Origin: Saccharospirillum sp.
Lineage (GTDB): Bacteria; Pseudomonadota; Gammaproteobacteria; Pseudomonadales; Natronospirillaceae
Assembly: GCA_022565595.1 (NCBI GenBank)
Contig: JAIUML010000006.1
Location: 1 to 64,000, forward strand
Reading direction: 5' to 3'
Length of the DNA: 64,000 bases
Below are positions 32,334 through 42,435 of the stretch, one piece after another. Every line of letters starts with the position of its first letter. Positions within the stretch are counted from its first letter, which is position 1. The notes under the pieces were generated by a model. The model made no database searches. It was not told the DNA's origin and saw only the letters and a list, made by a program, of their open reading frames with translations. Both the position numbers and the translations under genes were made by a program.

Positions 32334-35300
32334 ATGGCCAAATTGTTGCCCAGAGGGCTTGTCTGGATTCTCAGCCTGTTGTTGGTTCTGCTGTTGACCG
32401 CTGGTTGTGACGGTGGCTCGGCTGCTGTTCCGGACGATACCGATACGCCGCCAGCAACGGACCCGGATCAGGACACTGATCCCGACCCCGACCCTGAGCC
32501 CGATCCCGATCCCGATCCAGACCCGGATCCAGACCCGACACTCCCCGATACCTACAGCCTGGGTGGCCACTTGAATGGCCTGCTCGATGGTAATGAGTTG
32601 GTCGTGCAAAACCTGGACGGCGACGATCTGGTGCTGACGGCCAATGGTGGCTTCACCTTCCCGACGGCCCTGGAAGATTCTGCCGAGTTCTCGGTCAAGA
32701 TTGCGCAGCAGCCCGATGCGCCAGTGCAGAGTTGTAGCGTTGCTGCCGGTGAGGGGGTCATCAGTGGTGCCGATTATCAGGACATCGTCATAGATTGCAC
32801 CTTTACCGTCAGCGGCCGTGTTGTCAAAGGGCCTTTCCGGTCGTTGCAGGTTCACGCCCAGCGCTACGAGGCGTCGATCAAAGGCTGGGGAGATGCCTTT
32901 GAAGTCGAAGTCTCGGGAGACAAGTACCACTTCGACGCCATGATTGGCGAGACGTTTAAGCTGGAAGCGACTGGGGCCTTTATTGACGAACTCAGTGGCG
33001 AACTCGTCCAGTTAGCGCAACCGCTTTCTGCCGTCTTTATGGCCGACCCTGAACCCCAGAACGTTCACCTCTTTACCGATCTGGCAGCAGCGATGCTGGA
33101 CGGGCAATGGCCGCCTGATGGCAGCCCGGAAAAGCAGATCGGTGAGACGGAGAAGAATCTCGTTGCTGCGCTGGGCCTGGCACCTGAAACCAGGCTGGGT
33201 GCCCTTTTCCCCGATGAATTTGACGACAAGGCACCGCTGGATGACCCGAACCTGAGTCTTTTGTTGTTGTCCGGTTCTGTCATGAACCTGCCGCGTTCAG
33301 GTGACCAGATGCCTGGCGACTATTACGGCCTCTTGCAGGGCCTGCGCAGCGGCGTACCTGTGGAGCAGGGGTTGTCGGTTCTGGCCGGAATGGATGCTGC
33401 GGATATCTACCAACAGATTCGTGATAGCCAGGCCTTTGGGGAGTTACCCACGCTCGACGATCTGGTCGACGTTACCTGGCTGTGCGACCCCCACTGCGTC
33501 TGGTTTGAATTTGCCGAGCCCAGCATATCGGTAGCGGATGTGGTGGCTTATGAAGCCCGGGGCGAAGCGCTGATTACCGTGCGGCGTACTGGCCTGTCCT
33601 TCCTGTTGGCTAAGGAGCGCATTCGGTTGACGACCACCGAAGGCAGCGCCCTGGCGGGCTATGACTTTCTGGAGACGGACCTCGAGCTGGAGTTTGAAGC
33701 TGGGCAGCGCAGCCTCACTCTGCCAGTGCCGTTGATTGTCGATGCCGTTCAGGACCCGATCAAAACCTTCACGGTCCGATTGTCGGATAGCAGCCTGGCG
33801 GTGGCACGCGGGCAGGCCCAGGTCAGCATTCTGGACGAAATACCAGAGACGGCTCTGGCCCTGGCAGAGGCCTCACTGGTTGATTTCTCGGCCTGTTTCC
33901 TGTTCTCCGGAGCACCCAAAAACCCACTGCTTGGAGAATGCAGCGACAGTCTGGCGCCGGTAGTCAATATCCCGCTGGAAGACCCCTATGCGCTTGGCCT
34001 GGCTTTTGGCCTGCACGCCAATTGTGGCGAAGACGAAGAGTGCGCTCTACCAGGGCCTGAATGGCTGATGGAACTGAGGCTGCTGGCAGAGGAACAAGGT
34101 GAACTCAAGGACAGCATTCGCCTGGCAGATTACCTTTACCCGGCGGATGCGGTAACCAATGTCCGGTTGTCCAGTACGCCTGAGCGCGGAGTGCTGGCGT
34201 CCCTGAACCAACTGACGATTTATGGCTTTTTGTCCGACGCCTGGCAACAGGGCTGGACCGTGCGGCTCAAGGCAAGCTTGCCGTCGAGTGAGGCAGAGGA
34301 TCTGGTGGCCGAGTCCGATCTGCCGGCCTATTTTCCATTGCCTGATCATATTGCCTTTGGCCCGGAGCGGTTGCAGCTGGACCCGGACGACCTTGTGATC
34401 AACACGGCGGCCGACAGTGCAGGCCAGTGTGAGGCGGGCAGTATTCTGGTGTCAGGCACCTATACCAGGCCCTTTTTCTTTATGGAGCAAGAGGTTGCGC
34501 TCTCGGTCGATGGTGAGGTCTGTGTAACGGCCGATTCGGCCTCAACGGAGCCAGCGCTGGTGGTCACTGCCGGCACCATCGTGCTGGATGGCAAGGTCAT
34601 CCCCGTGCCGGATTTTCACCGGGTGTTGTATTCGGCCAACCTTTATCCGCTATTTCAGGAAGGTGAGAACGAGTGGAAACGCCCTGTTCAGTCACTGCCC
34701 TATTTACAGGTGCCCACTCGGCCAGACGGTGAACAAGGCCAGGTGCTGATCAAGATGATTCTGGCTTCCGAACACCTGCCCTTTGGCTACTGGATATCCG
34801 GTGCAGATCTGGGGCCCGATGGCTTTGAACTGTTGTACGCTGGCACGGAAATGATTGTCGACCCCCACCTGAATCCGTCGGACCCTCGTTTTGGTCAGGT
34901 ACCTTCGAATACGGTGCCATTTTACCATGGTGAGCCCGGTACCTTGCTCCTGAGCGATGCCGGCATCACAGCAACCACCCAATTTGCCTCGGGCAGTGGC
35001 CGCAGCGGTTGGCCGAGTGGCGACCTGGATTGGCAGTCGTTCAGTGTTGCGGTCAGCAATAGTCGCCTGGTGTCGGGTGACCTGGATCTGGCGTTCACTC
35101 TGGAGCAGAACACCTCCTGTCGTGAAGCGGCCTGCCTGCCTGGGCAAACGGCAGAGCACCAGGTCAGCGGTAATGCCCAGGTCGGTGCCGATGGCACCTT
35201 TATCGGTGCTGTTGTGGCCGACAGCAGCGACGGTGTTCGCTGGGGAGCCAGGGCCGATGGTGACGCCTGGCAAAGGCCGAACGATTTGCAGCCAGGAGAT

Positions 35301-38300
35301 GCCGCCACCCTCGTCCTGCCGGGCTTTATCGTGCCTGCCGATAGTGTGGCCGCACAGCGATTGCGCGCGCATCGGGCGCAGCAACCGGGCGAGGTTGTGG
35401 CTCATGATCCCGGCTCACCAGCCTACAGGCGCGGCAACTATTTCGCACCGGGCATCAACCTGGGGCCGGAGTACTACGCCAATGCACTGGGCCAGCCAGA
35501 AGTTGGGCAGGGTTTCGATTATGGCGCTCGACCCTTGACCGTAAACCTGGGCAGTGACGAGTTGTCACTGGTGGGTCATACGGCCACCAAGCTGGTGTTG
35601 TCCAACGCCGGTGTGACCGGGGTATTCAATGCCGACCTGTCCGCCATAACAGAGCCACCGCTGGTCTATGGCTACCCCATGGCGTTCGATCGCTTTGCCG
35701 TGCGCCTGGAAAACAACCGGATGGACAAGCGGAACTGGGTCGACGGTGGTATCGACCTGCCTGGTGATGCCGATTTCCCCGTGGCTTTCGAGAGTCTGGA
35801 CATTAACTGCAGCGGCCAACTCGGTACCGCGCGCATCGCTTCCGGGCAATGCGAAGGCGGTTGTGAGCTGGGTGCCTGGCAAGCTCAGACGCGGCTGTTT
35901 GAATTGGAATTCACCAACAGCCAGGGCTTGCCATCGGCCCAATGTTCGGTGGCCGATCAATACCTGACCCTGATGCAGGAAGCCGACTTCCTGGCCCTGG
36001 ATAAATCCCTCCTGCTGGACGTGACCTGGTCTGCCCTTGGCGAGGTCATGCGTTCGACCACTCAGCATCAGGATCAATATCGATTCGATGCCAATGAAGA
36101 TCACCCGGGTTTCCCGATGACGGCCACGGCTGGCGAACTGGGTGAGCCCTGGAATGACAACGGCGGGCGCTATGGCACCGCTCTGCTCAGTGGTCAGGTG
36201 GCGGTCCCTTTCTGGCAGGCGTTGGAAAGCGATGTGCGCCTGGCGAACCGCATCAACTTTGCCGCGATCGAGGCTGAGCCTTCGGTTGTGGCGCCTCGGC
36301 AAAGCCTTTTTGGCGACAGTCCGACCATGCCGCTTGCACTGGTTCAGCAACCCAACCGCAGCCTGGTGCTGGATCTCGCCAATGAGCCCGACTTCGATCT
36401 CTCCGCTCGTTACGAGTGGGGCAATACCGGTTTTGGTTTTTCCTTGCCGGTCTATTACGACCTGACCGACCCCGGCCGCAGCCCGCAGTTTCTGGGTCGG
36501 CGTTGGGAGCAGGATCTGTTCGTGCTCGAAGCCAATGCCGGCATTGACTACATCACCCCGGAACGCACCAAACTCAGTTTTGGCGCCAGTGCGGATTTTG
36601 AGCGATTGCAGGAACTGCGCTTTCAGGTGGACCTGAACAACACCGCCAGTCTGGAAAAAGTCGATGAGTTGTTGATGCAAGCGGGCCTGATTCAGGAGCC
36701 GTTGATCGCCCCCACCCTGGGTGGTTTGTCGCAGCAAATGGAGCGCATTACGAACTTTTCTCAGCAGGGTGTCGATACGGTTCTGGAAAAAGCCCTGCTG
36801 GTTGGGCTCGAGCAAGTTGGTGCCGCCGCTGCGCCGCTGATGCCCACCAACGAAGACCCGGTTGTGGTGTTGGCCAACACCATGGCTCAGGTGCGTACCC
36901 TGCCGGATCAATTGCTGGCACGCATAGACACCGAATTACTGGCACCGGTTTACGCGGAGCTCGATACCCGAGAGTTGCAGTTAAGAGGCTACCTGTTGGA
37001 ACTGGTGACGGACCTGGAGGATTTTGCCAATGAAGTGGAAGGCGCCAAATCGCCAGAGCAACTCGAAGCGGCCATCGACCAGGTGATCAACTATGGGCGC
37101 GGCCTGAAAAACGAGATCAGTGCCATCAGCAACCAGATTCGCCAACCCCTGGCGGATGCCCGAACTCAGCTCGATCGCTTGCCGACCCTGATCAACGAGG
37201 TCCAACTGGCCTTGACCGAAGTCGATATGCTGGCAGAACAGATCAGCGGCTTTGCACAAGCCCAGTGTCAGGTCAGTGGTTCCGGCCTGGGTATGGAAGT
37301 CAATGGCTTCCTGAACAGTGCCTGGCAGCATCTGGATAATCTCCGTGCCGTTCTGGATGTGCTGGAGGGTGGTGAATTGCTGGGCCTGCTGGCCGACAGC
37401 ATTGTCGAGGATCCGGCGACTCGCAATGCCATGGACGACGCCCGCAGAACTCTGTCGCGCAATGCCGAGAGCCTGACGCAGAAGCTTGAAGAAGCGGAGT
37501 CGGCGTTGCGTTCTCGATTGTGTGAATCGGATATTCAGCAGGTGGTCGCCCAGGTACAGGATTTTGTCAACCAGACGCGCCAGGGTGTGGTTGCGATTGC
37601 TGGTTTCGTAGCGGATGTCGAGAGTACGCTGGATCAGATAGAAAACAGCCTGACAACGGTTGAAACCATCATCAATATTCCAATGGAATTCATTATTGGT
37701 CAATTGAATAGCGTCAAGGAGCAAATCAGTCTGGGCGACCAGACCGAGCTGTACTTCTCGGTCGCCGCCATTGATCGGGAAATCGCTCGCGCTACAAACG
37801 ACAACATTACCGTTCTGGTGTCGCGCGAAGAAGACGATGTGGATGTGTTTGATTTCTCCTTTAATCTGGTTCGTGATGGCCTGAGTTTGCAGCGCAATAA
37901 CCTGGCGGAAATTCTGACCGAGCAGATGGATGGACGTCTGCCATTGGCAACCTTCTCGGCCGATCAGTTGCGTCGCTATATCGTCAGCAAAATCATGGAT
38001 TCAGAGCCGGTCAAGGATGTCCGCGAAGCGTTGAATGAGCAACTTGCCGAGCTGGGTCGGCAACTCAACGATAACCTGATGATGCTGGCGGACCAGGCCA
38101 ATGAGGCCATTCGCCAGGCGTTGCAGCAGGTCGAAAATCAGGTCAATGAGGTACTCGAGCAGGCGCAGGCAGCGGTGCGAGATGTGCCGTTGAAAAGCGC
38201 ATCACTCGATGGTTATGGCGTCATTGCGGGCCATGAGCTGGAAAGGGCGCACATTCAAGCCGAGTGGACCATGGCCCCGGCCAGCGAGGGGGAACCCGGC

Positions 38301-39158
38301 AATACCTTTGGTGCCTCGCTCACGGCCGTGAGCTGGAGTGCCAACGACAAGGACATGGCTTGCGACGTACCCGATGCCGCCAGTACCCTGGATGTCACCA
38401 TCGCAGCGATGAACCTGCCGGCTCGTATAGGCACCTCGGACATCACGCTGAAGAAGGTCTACCTCGGCTTTACCCTGAACAATTCCGATAACCCGGCGTT
38501 CGCTTTGCAGCCAACCGGTGTTTTTGGTGGCCTGGCGGTGGTCGGTGATATCGGCTTTACCGAGTTCGTGATTTACGACCCGGCCTTTGCTGCAGGCCTG
38601 GGCAGCCAGGAAGTCTATCTGGGCGCTGCCGCTGGTGCCGTCTTCAGTGACATTCAGGCCGAGGTCGCCTTCCTGGTGGGCCGAACCTGTGATCAGGAAG
38701 TGTTGCTGGAACTGGACCCGGATGTAGCCAAGTTCATACCCATTCCAGACTCGGGTTTCTCCGGGGCTTATGTGCGCGGCTCGGCTTCGATTCCCGTCTG
38801 GACAAATGGCTGCCCGCTGACCATTGGTGTCTCCGCTGATATGGGCGCCTGGGTGCTGGCAGGCCCACCAGTAACGGTCGGTGGTCTGGTCGGTGGCGGT
38901 GCTTATGGCAAGGTGTTGTGCATTGGCTCCTTGCGCGGCCAGGTGCGGGCGCTCGGCAGTGTCACGGCAGACGGCGATATCTCCTTTGTCGGAGAAGGAT
39001 TCGGTGTGGCCGGTGCGGGTTTGTGTGAACCGGCGACCTGGACATCGGTACCGCGTTCACGCGAAGACAGTTGGTGTGGAACGGGCGATGCCCGTTTCCA
39101 GGCAGGCTATCAAAATGGCTGGTCCATCATGGACCTGACCACCAGTGCGGTGCATTAA
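32334..39158 (+). CDS. Giant lipoprotein with Calx-beta domain and long helical region (first gene of the giant operon)
   Basis: The 2274-residue product has a lipoprotein signal ending LLTAGC (Cys25), followed by an Asp-Pro linker (about 36-75). A YSLGGHLNGLLDGNELV-type bacterial surface repeat (about 80-160) comes next. A Calx-beta-like domain (about 390-505) contains ITVRRTGLSFLLA, then GYDFLETDLELEFEAGQ. A beta-rich central region without clear family follows (about 510-1420). A largely helical, coiled-coil-prone stretch (about 1420-1950) has many Gln, Glu and Leu and few prolines. The last 315 residues are Gly- and beta-rich with paired cysteines. I recognise no complete homologue family. 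It is probably attached to the outer membrane. The next gene starts 16 bases after its stop. Confidence 0.8.
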   Translation: MAKLLPRGLVWILSLLLVLLLTAGCDGGSAAVPDDTDTPPATDPDQDTDPDPDPEPDPDPDPDPDPDPTLPDTYSLGGHLNGLLDGNELVVQNLDGDDLVLTANGGFTFPTALEDSAEFSVKIAQQPDAPVQSCSVAAGEGVISGADYQDIVIDCTFTVSGRVVKGPFRSLQVHAQRYEASIKGWGDAFEVEVSGDKYHFDAMIGETFKLEATGAFIDELSGELVQLAQPLSAVFMADPEPQNVHLFTDLAAAMLDGQWPPDGSPEKQIGETEKNLVAALGLAPETRLGALFPDEFDDKAPLDDPNLSLLLLSGSVMNLPRSGDQMPGDYYGLLQGLRSGVPVEQGLSVLAGMDAADIYQQIRDSQAFGELPTLDDLVDVTWLCDPHCVWFEFAEPSISVADVVAYEARGEALITVRRTGLSFLLAKERIRLTTTEGSALAGYDFLETDLELEFEAGQRSLTLPVPLIVDAVQDPIKTFTVRLSDSSLAVARGQAQVSILDEIPETALALAEASLVDFSACFLFSGAPKNPLLGECSDSLAPVVNIPLEDPYALGLAFGLHANCGEDEECALPGPEWLMELRLLAEEQGELKDSIRLADYLYPADAVTNVRLSSTPERGVLASLNQLTIYGFLSDAWQQGWTVRLKASLPSSEAEDLVAESDLPAYFPLPDHIAFGPERLQLDPDDLVINTAADSAGQCEAGSILVSGTYTRPFFFMEQEVALSVDGEVCVTADSASTEPALVVTAGTIVLDGKVIPVPDFHRVLYSANLYPLFQEGENEWKRPVQSLPYLQVPTRPDGEQGQVLIKMILASEHLPFGYWISGADLGPDGFELLYAGTEMIVDPHLNPSDPRFGQVPSNTVPFYHGEPGTLLLSDAGITATTQFASGSGRSGWPSGDLDWQSFSVAVSNSRLVSGDLDLAFTLEQNTSCREAACLPGQTAEHQVSGNAQVGADGTFIGAVVADSSDGVRWGARADGDAWQRPNDLQPGDAATLVLPGFIVPADSVAAQRLRAHRAQQPGEVVAHDPGSPAYRRGNYFAPGINLGPEYYANALGQPEVGQGFDYGARPLTVNLGSDELSLVGHTATKLVLSNAGVTGVFNADLSAITEPPLVYGYPMAFDRFAVRLENNRMDKRNWVDGGIDLPGDADFPVAFESLDINCSGQLGTARIASGQCEGGCELGAWQAQTRLFELEFTNSQGLPSAQCSVADQYLTLMQEADFLALDKSLLLDVTWSALGEVMRSTTQHQDQYRFDANEDHPGFPMTATAGELGEPWNDNGGRYGTALLSGQVAVPFWQALESDVRLANRINFAAIEAEPSVVAPRQSLFGDSPTMPLALVQQPNRSLVLDLANEPDFDLSARYEWGNTGFGFSLPVYYDLTDPGRSPQFLGRRWEQDLFVLEANAGIDYITPERTKLSFGASADFERLQELRFQVDLNNTASLEKVDELLMQAGLIQEPLIAPTLGGLSQQMERITNFSQQGVDTVLEKALLVGLEQVGAAAAPLMPTNEDPVVVLANTMAQVRTLPDQLLARIDTELLAPVYAELDTRELQLRGYLLELVTDLEDFANEVEGAKSPEQLEAAIDQVINYGRGLKNEISAISNQIRQPLADARTQLDRLPTLINEVQLALTEVDMLAEQISGFAQAQCQVSGSGLGMEVNGFLNSAWQHLDNLRAVLDVLEGGELLGLLADSIVEDPATRNAMDDARRTLSRNAESLTQKLEEAESALRSRLCESDIQQVVAQVQDFVNQTRQGVVAIAGFVADVESTLDQIENSLTTVETIINIPMEFIIGQLNSVKEQISLGDQTELYFSVAAIDREIARATNDNITVLVSREEDDVDVFDFSFNLVRDGLSLQRNNLAEILTEQMDGRLPLATFSADQLRRYIVSKIMDSEPVKDVREALNEQLAELGRQLNDNLMMLADQANEAIRQALQQVENQVNEVLEQAQAAVRDVPLKSASLDGYGVIAGHELERAHIQAEWTMAPASEGEPGNTFGASLTAVSWSANDKDMACDVPDAASTLDVTIAAMNLPARIGTSDITLKKVYLGFTLNNSDNPAFALQPTGVFGGLAVVGDIGFTEFVIYDPAFAAGLGSQEVYLGAAAGAVFSDIQAEVAFLVGRTCDQEVLLELDPDVAKFIPIPDSGFSGAYVRGSASIPVWTNGCPLTIGVSADMGAWVLAGPPVTVGGLVGGGAYGKVLCIGSLRGQVRALGSVTADGDISFVGEGFGVAGAGLCEPATWTSVPRSREDSWCGTGDARFQAGYQNGWSIMDLTTSAVH

Positions 39159-39174
39159 AGGAGGGTTGTTCGGG

Positions 39175-42100
39175 ATGTTGTTTATGCGCCAATGGCTTAC
39201 AGTTTTGATTCTGGTACTGATGTCCACATCAGTCTGGGCCGATAGCCCCTTTTATTTTATAGCCAAGCAGGCACCAGAGGGTGCCATGTCGGCCCAGGGG
39301 CAAGACCAGAAGCGCGTCTATTTGCGTTGGGACCTGGTCGAAGGCAACCTGCCGGAAGACATCGCTTATTTCAGTCTGTATAGAGGCGATGAACGTCTAA
39401 AAACCTTTCCCGCCCGTGGCGTGATGAGTGCGGCGCAAATCACCGCGCTCTACCAGGCGCCTTCGGAGCAGCAGCGCTTGCTGGAGACCCTGGGGCAATT
39501 GCAGGAAGAAGCCTTGCTGGAGGGTCTGGGTGCAGGCTTCAATGCCAGCCAGTTTGGGCAAATTTTGCACGATCGCCTGAACGATCAACCCTTCTGGGGG
39601 CATCTGGCGTCGCGCATGGACTTTAACCTGGCCATCGCCCGCTATCGCGGCTGGCATGATCAGCCAGAAGAGCCCGGCACCTACCTTTATGAATTGCGCG
39701 CCCATAACGGAGAAGGCGAAAGCCGTCGCGTTGGTCTGGCCGAGGTCAATACCCTTGAAGCGCAGCAAATACTGGCACCGGAGCAGTTCTTCCAGATCGA
39801 GCAGGCCTTTTGTGATCGGCCCGATTTTCGGGATCACTACAGCGTCGCCTTGAACTGGGCAGAACCCGGTGCCGACAACGCGGCCGATCGTCTTGCCAAC
39901 CAATTATTCATCAGTGGTTACAACCTCTACCGCAGCCGTGACAATGTGGATGACGCGCCACCGCGTGATCTGGCCAGCGAGGCCGCACAGCGGCCGCACG
40001 ATGAACGCGGCCGGGTGATCTTCGACGACCTCGAACGGGTAAACGATACGCTGCTGACCATCACTCCAGACGACGACCCCATGGTACCGGAGTGGCTCGA
40101 AACTCAGGATGACCTGATGACGGCTGGGTTGAAGCCGGGCGATCGGCGTGCCTACTATCTGGTGCCCCGAACCCTGGCGGGCCACTATGGTCCGACGGTC
40201 GAAACCCTGGTGGTTGTGCGTGATATGGCTCGTCCTCCGGCGCCCTGGGATGTACGTCCCTATCTTGATGAAGCCAATCAGAGAGTTGAGCTGACCTTCG
40301 ATGCCATAGGCCTCAACAGCTATCGCGCTGCTTTTGGTCGTGAGCGTCGTTTTTGTAATCTCAATACGGCCCAGGACGATGGCTTTCTGGAATTCGTGAC
40401 CAGTGATGAAGATTGCGCTACCGATGTGCGCCGTCGAGTGCAACTGGAAGTGACGGAGTATCTGGTGTATCGCTTCGATACCTATCACGAAGCCGCTCGT
40501 TTTCAGGACAGCGATGGCGATGGTTATGCTGATCACCTGGAACGGCCTCTGGGCACTCAGTGCCAACCCGTTGAGCCTTTCGGTGGGCAGCGTATCGAGG
40601 TAGAGGAGCAGCGTGTGTCACTGCAAGGTGGCGATCAGATCGTTCTGCTCGATGAGATGCCCGCAAAGGAAAAGGGTGAAGTTTTCTGGTATCGACTTGC
40701 CAGCCGCAGCAAGACTGACCGGCTCAGCCTGCTCAGTGAGCCGGTGCGGGTCAACTTCCCGGACAGGACGATGCCCGAGCCACCTTTGGTAGAAGTAACG
40801 CAACCCGAACGTGGCCTATGCGGTTGCACGGTAGGCGGTCAGTTCGGCAAGGACGATTGGCAGTTCCTGAGTTACATGCCTTCTGCGGGTGCCCTGACCT
40901 TTCAATGCAGCAAGGATGGTTTTACGACCGATGAATATCCTGCGACTCAGGCCATGATCGGCGACAACGATGCCCAGCTTTGCGCCAACCCGGACAAGGA
41001 TTTCTTCTACAACTGTGGCTCCGATTCTGTGCGCACCTTTTTCTATCGGGAAGGCGAAACCGAAGTCAGTTGTTCACTGCCGGCGGATGGAAATACACCC
41101 GGTATGTGTGGCCAGGGTACGGTGGGCGTTACGCCTCAATACTGTGAACAGGATAAAGCAGCACCCGAAGGCGTCGTTGTTGGGCCGATTACCATTCGAG
41201 TGACACCCGTAAATCCGGAGCATTGTGTCACGCTGAATCAACAAGTCAGCGGCACGACTTCGGCGGTTTTAACCAGTTGTGGCAGCACAGAGTCCGAGCT
41301 GGTTTTTGAGCACAGCTTTGGTGAGTTCTGTGGATTTGCAGTCACCCGTGATGCCAATAACAATGTCTCTACGACGACTCAAATCGGTTGTCGCTATGTA
41401 CCCGGCCAATCTGAACAGGTTCGCCTGGCACCGCCTCAGCCGATCAGCATGACCTCGATCAGCAACCGCATGGATCTTGAATGGGCTGCATCGACTCAGG
41501 CGCAGTCTTCGGTAGAAATCGAGCTGAGCCGTTTGTCGCCAGATGGGCTGGCGCCCATTGTTGAGCGTTTGCCAGTAGTGGAATTGAGCGGCGGTGGCGA
41601 TCAACTGACGCAACTGGACATACCCGAACGTGAGGCCGATGAAGAAGAGTGGTGTGTGCGTATGCGATCCTTTGGCCCCTCGGCCATTGTTGGTGAACCG
41701 CGTTACTCCAACTGGAGTGCATCGCTGTGCGATACACGGTTGGCCAACCCGGCAGACCCTCCTCCTCAATGGCTGCCCTGGCCGACGGTGTCTGAGCCAG
41801 AGCAGGGGCCGACGTTGACTGTGCGTGATGGCCAGTCGGTCTATGTGATACGTGGAGCAGGAGGCGGTAGCCAGGTGCCGGTTGCCAATGGTCTGTACAT
41901 TCCATTGGGTGAGTTCACGCTGAACAATGAATACGACTGCCTGCAATTCGTGTACACCTATGACGTGGTGAATTACGAAGACGAAGATCTGGTCGTGCCG
42001 CAACGAATGGATTATCTGGCCGACGTTCTGTGTCGGCCAAGCGCCTATGCCCAGTACAACGGGGTATTGAGCGAACATCGGGATTTCATGGTGTACCGTC

Positions 42101-42420
42101 AGGCCCGTTCACCCGGCGGTGAGGTATCTGATTTTGTTCAGGTCAGCCCAATGATCGATTATGTGCACTGGTTAACGGGCTATTTCCCGCCAACCGCTAT
42201 GGATAATTTTGGTGGTCACTGGGTGCATTGGTTGCGTGATCCCTACATCTGGACCATTGCCAGTGAGCATCGCCCTGAACGTTTGAGGGTCGCATTTTAT
42301 GATCGCGCTGGGTTGAAGTCAGGCTATGACTACCGCTATCAATTTGTCTATTTCGATTCAGAAAAACGCATTCGCAGTTGGCGCAGTTCGGACTGGTTTG
42401 CCTATCAACTGCAAGACTAA
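39175..42420 (+). CDS. Large exported FN3-like protein (second gene of the giant operon)
   Basis: AAAGGAGG precedes the ATG at 39175; an ATG at 39184 is also possible. The 1081-residue protein has a signal peptide (MLFMRQWLTVLILVLMSTSV and WA) with no lipobox. Several segments have an FN3-like form: a WD or LEW strand followed by Y.LYR, as in RVYLRWDLVEG, FISGYNLYRSRDN, EYLVYRFDTYH and MDLEWAAST. One DSDGDGYADHLE calcium-binding TSP3-type motif lies near residue 445. The part from about 545 to 760 is cysteine-rich and may be disulfide-linked. No enzymatic signature is visible. The stop is followed after 15 bases by the next start. Confidence 0.78.
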   Translation: MLFMRQWLTVLILVLMSTSVWADSPFYFIAKQAPEGAMSAQGQDQKRVYLRWDLVEGNLPEDIAYFSLYRGDERLKTFPARGVMSAAQITALYQAPSEQQRLLETLGQLQEEALLEGLGAGFNASQFGQILHDRLNDQPFWGHLASRMDFNLAIARYRGWHDQPEEPGTYLYELRAHNGEGESRRVGLAEVNTLEAQQILAPEQFFQIEQAFCDRPDFRDHYSVALNWAEPGADNAADRLANQLFISGYNLYRSRDNVDDAPPRDLASEAAQRPHDERGRVIFDDLERVNDTLLTITPDDDPMVPEWLETQDDLMTAGLKPGDRRAYYLVPRTLAGHYGPTVETLVVVRDMARPPAPWDVRPYLDEANQRVELTFDAIGLNSYRAAFGRERRFCNLNTAQDDGFLEFVTSDEDCATDVRRRVQLEVTEYLVYRFDTYHEAARFQDSDGDGYADHLERPLGTQCQPVEPFGGQRIEVEEQRVSLQGGDQIVLLDEMPAKEKGEVFWYRLASRSKTDRLSLLSEPVRVNFPDRTMPEPPLVEVTQPERGLCGCTVGGQFGKDDWQFLSYMPSAGALTFQCSKDGFTTDEYPATQAMIGDNDAQLCANPDKDFFYNCGSDSVRTFFYREGETEVSCSLPADGNTPGMCGQGTVGVTPQYCEQDKAAPEGVVVGPITIRVTPVNPEHCVTLNQQVSGTTSAVLTSCGSTESELVFEHSFGEFCGFAVTRDANNNVSTTTQIGCRYVPGQSEQVRLAPPQPISMTSISNRMDLEWAASTQAQSSVEIELSRLSPDGLAPIVERLPVVELSGGGDQLTQLDIPEREADEEEWCVRMRSFGPSAIVGEPRYSNWSASLCDTRLANPADPPPQWLPWPTVSEPEQGPTLTVRDGQSVYVIRGAGGGSQVPVANGLYIPLGEFTLNNEYDCLQFVYTYDVVNYEDEDLVVPQRMDYLADVLCRPSAYAQYNGVLSEHRDFMVYRQARSPGGEVSDFVQVSPMIDYVHWLTGYFPPTAMDNFGGHWVHWLRDPYIWTIASEHRPERLRVAFYDRAGLKSGYDYRYQFVYFDSEKRIRSWRSSDWFAYQLQD

Positions 42421-42435
42421 GGCAAGGAGCGGATC

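Noticed and set aside
35565-36911. Open frame of 448 codons on the minus strand inside the first giant gene
   Set aside because: It is a shadow of a GC-rich gene. It has no ribosome-binding site, no recognisable domain and low-complexity composition, while the plus-strand protein has a coherent architecture. Similar antisense frames at 41269-42078 and 43732-44571 were dropped for the same reason.
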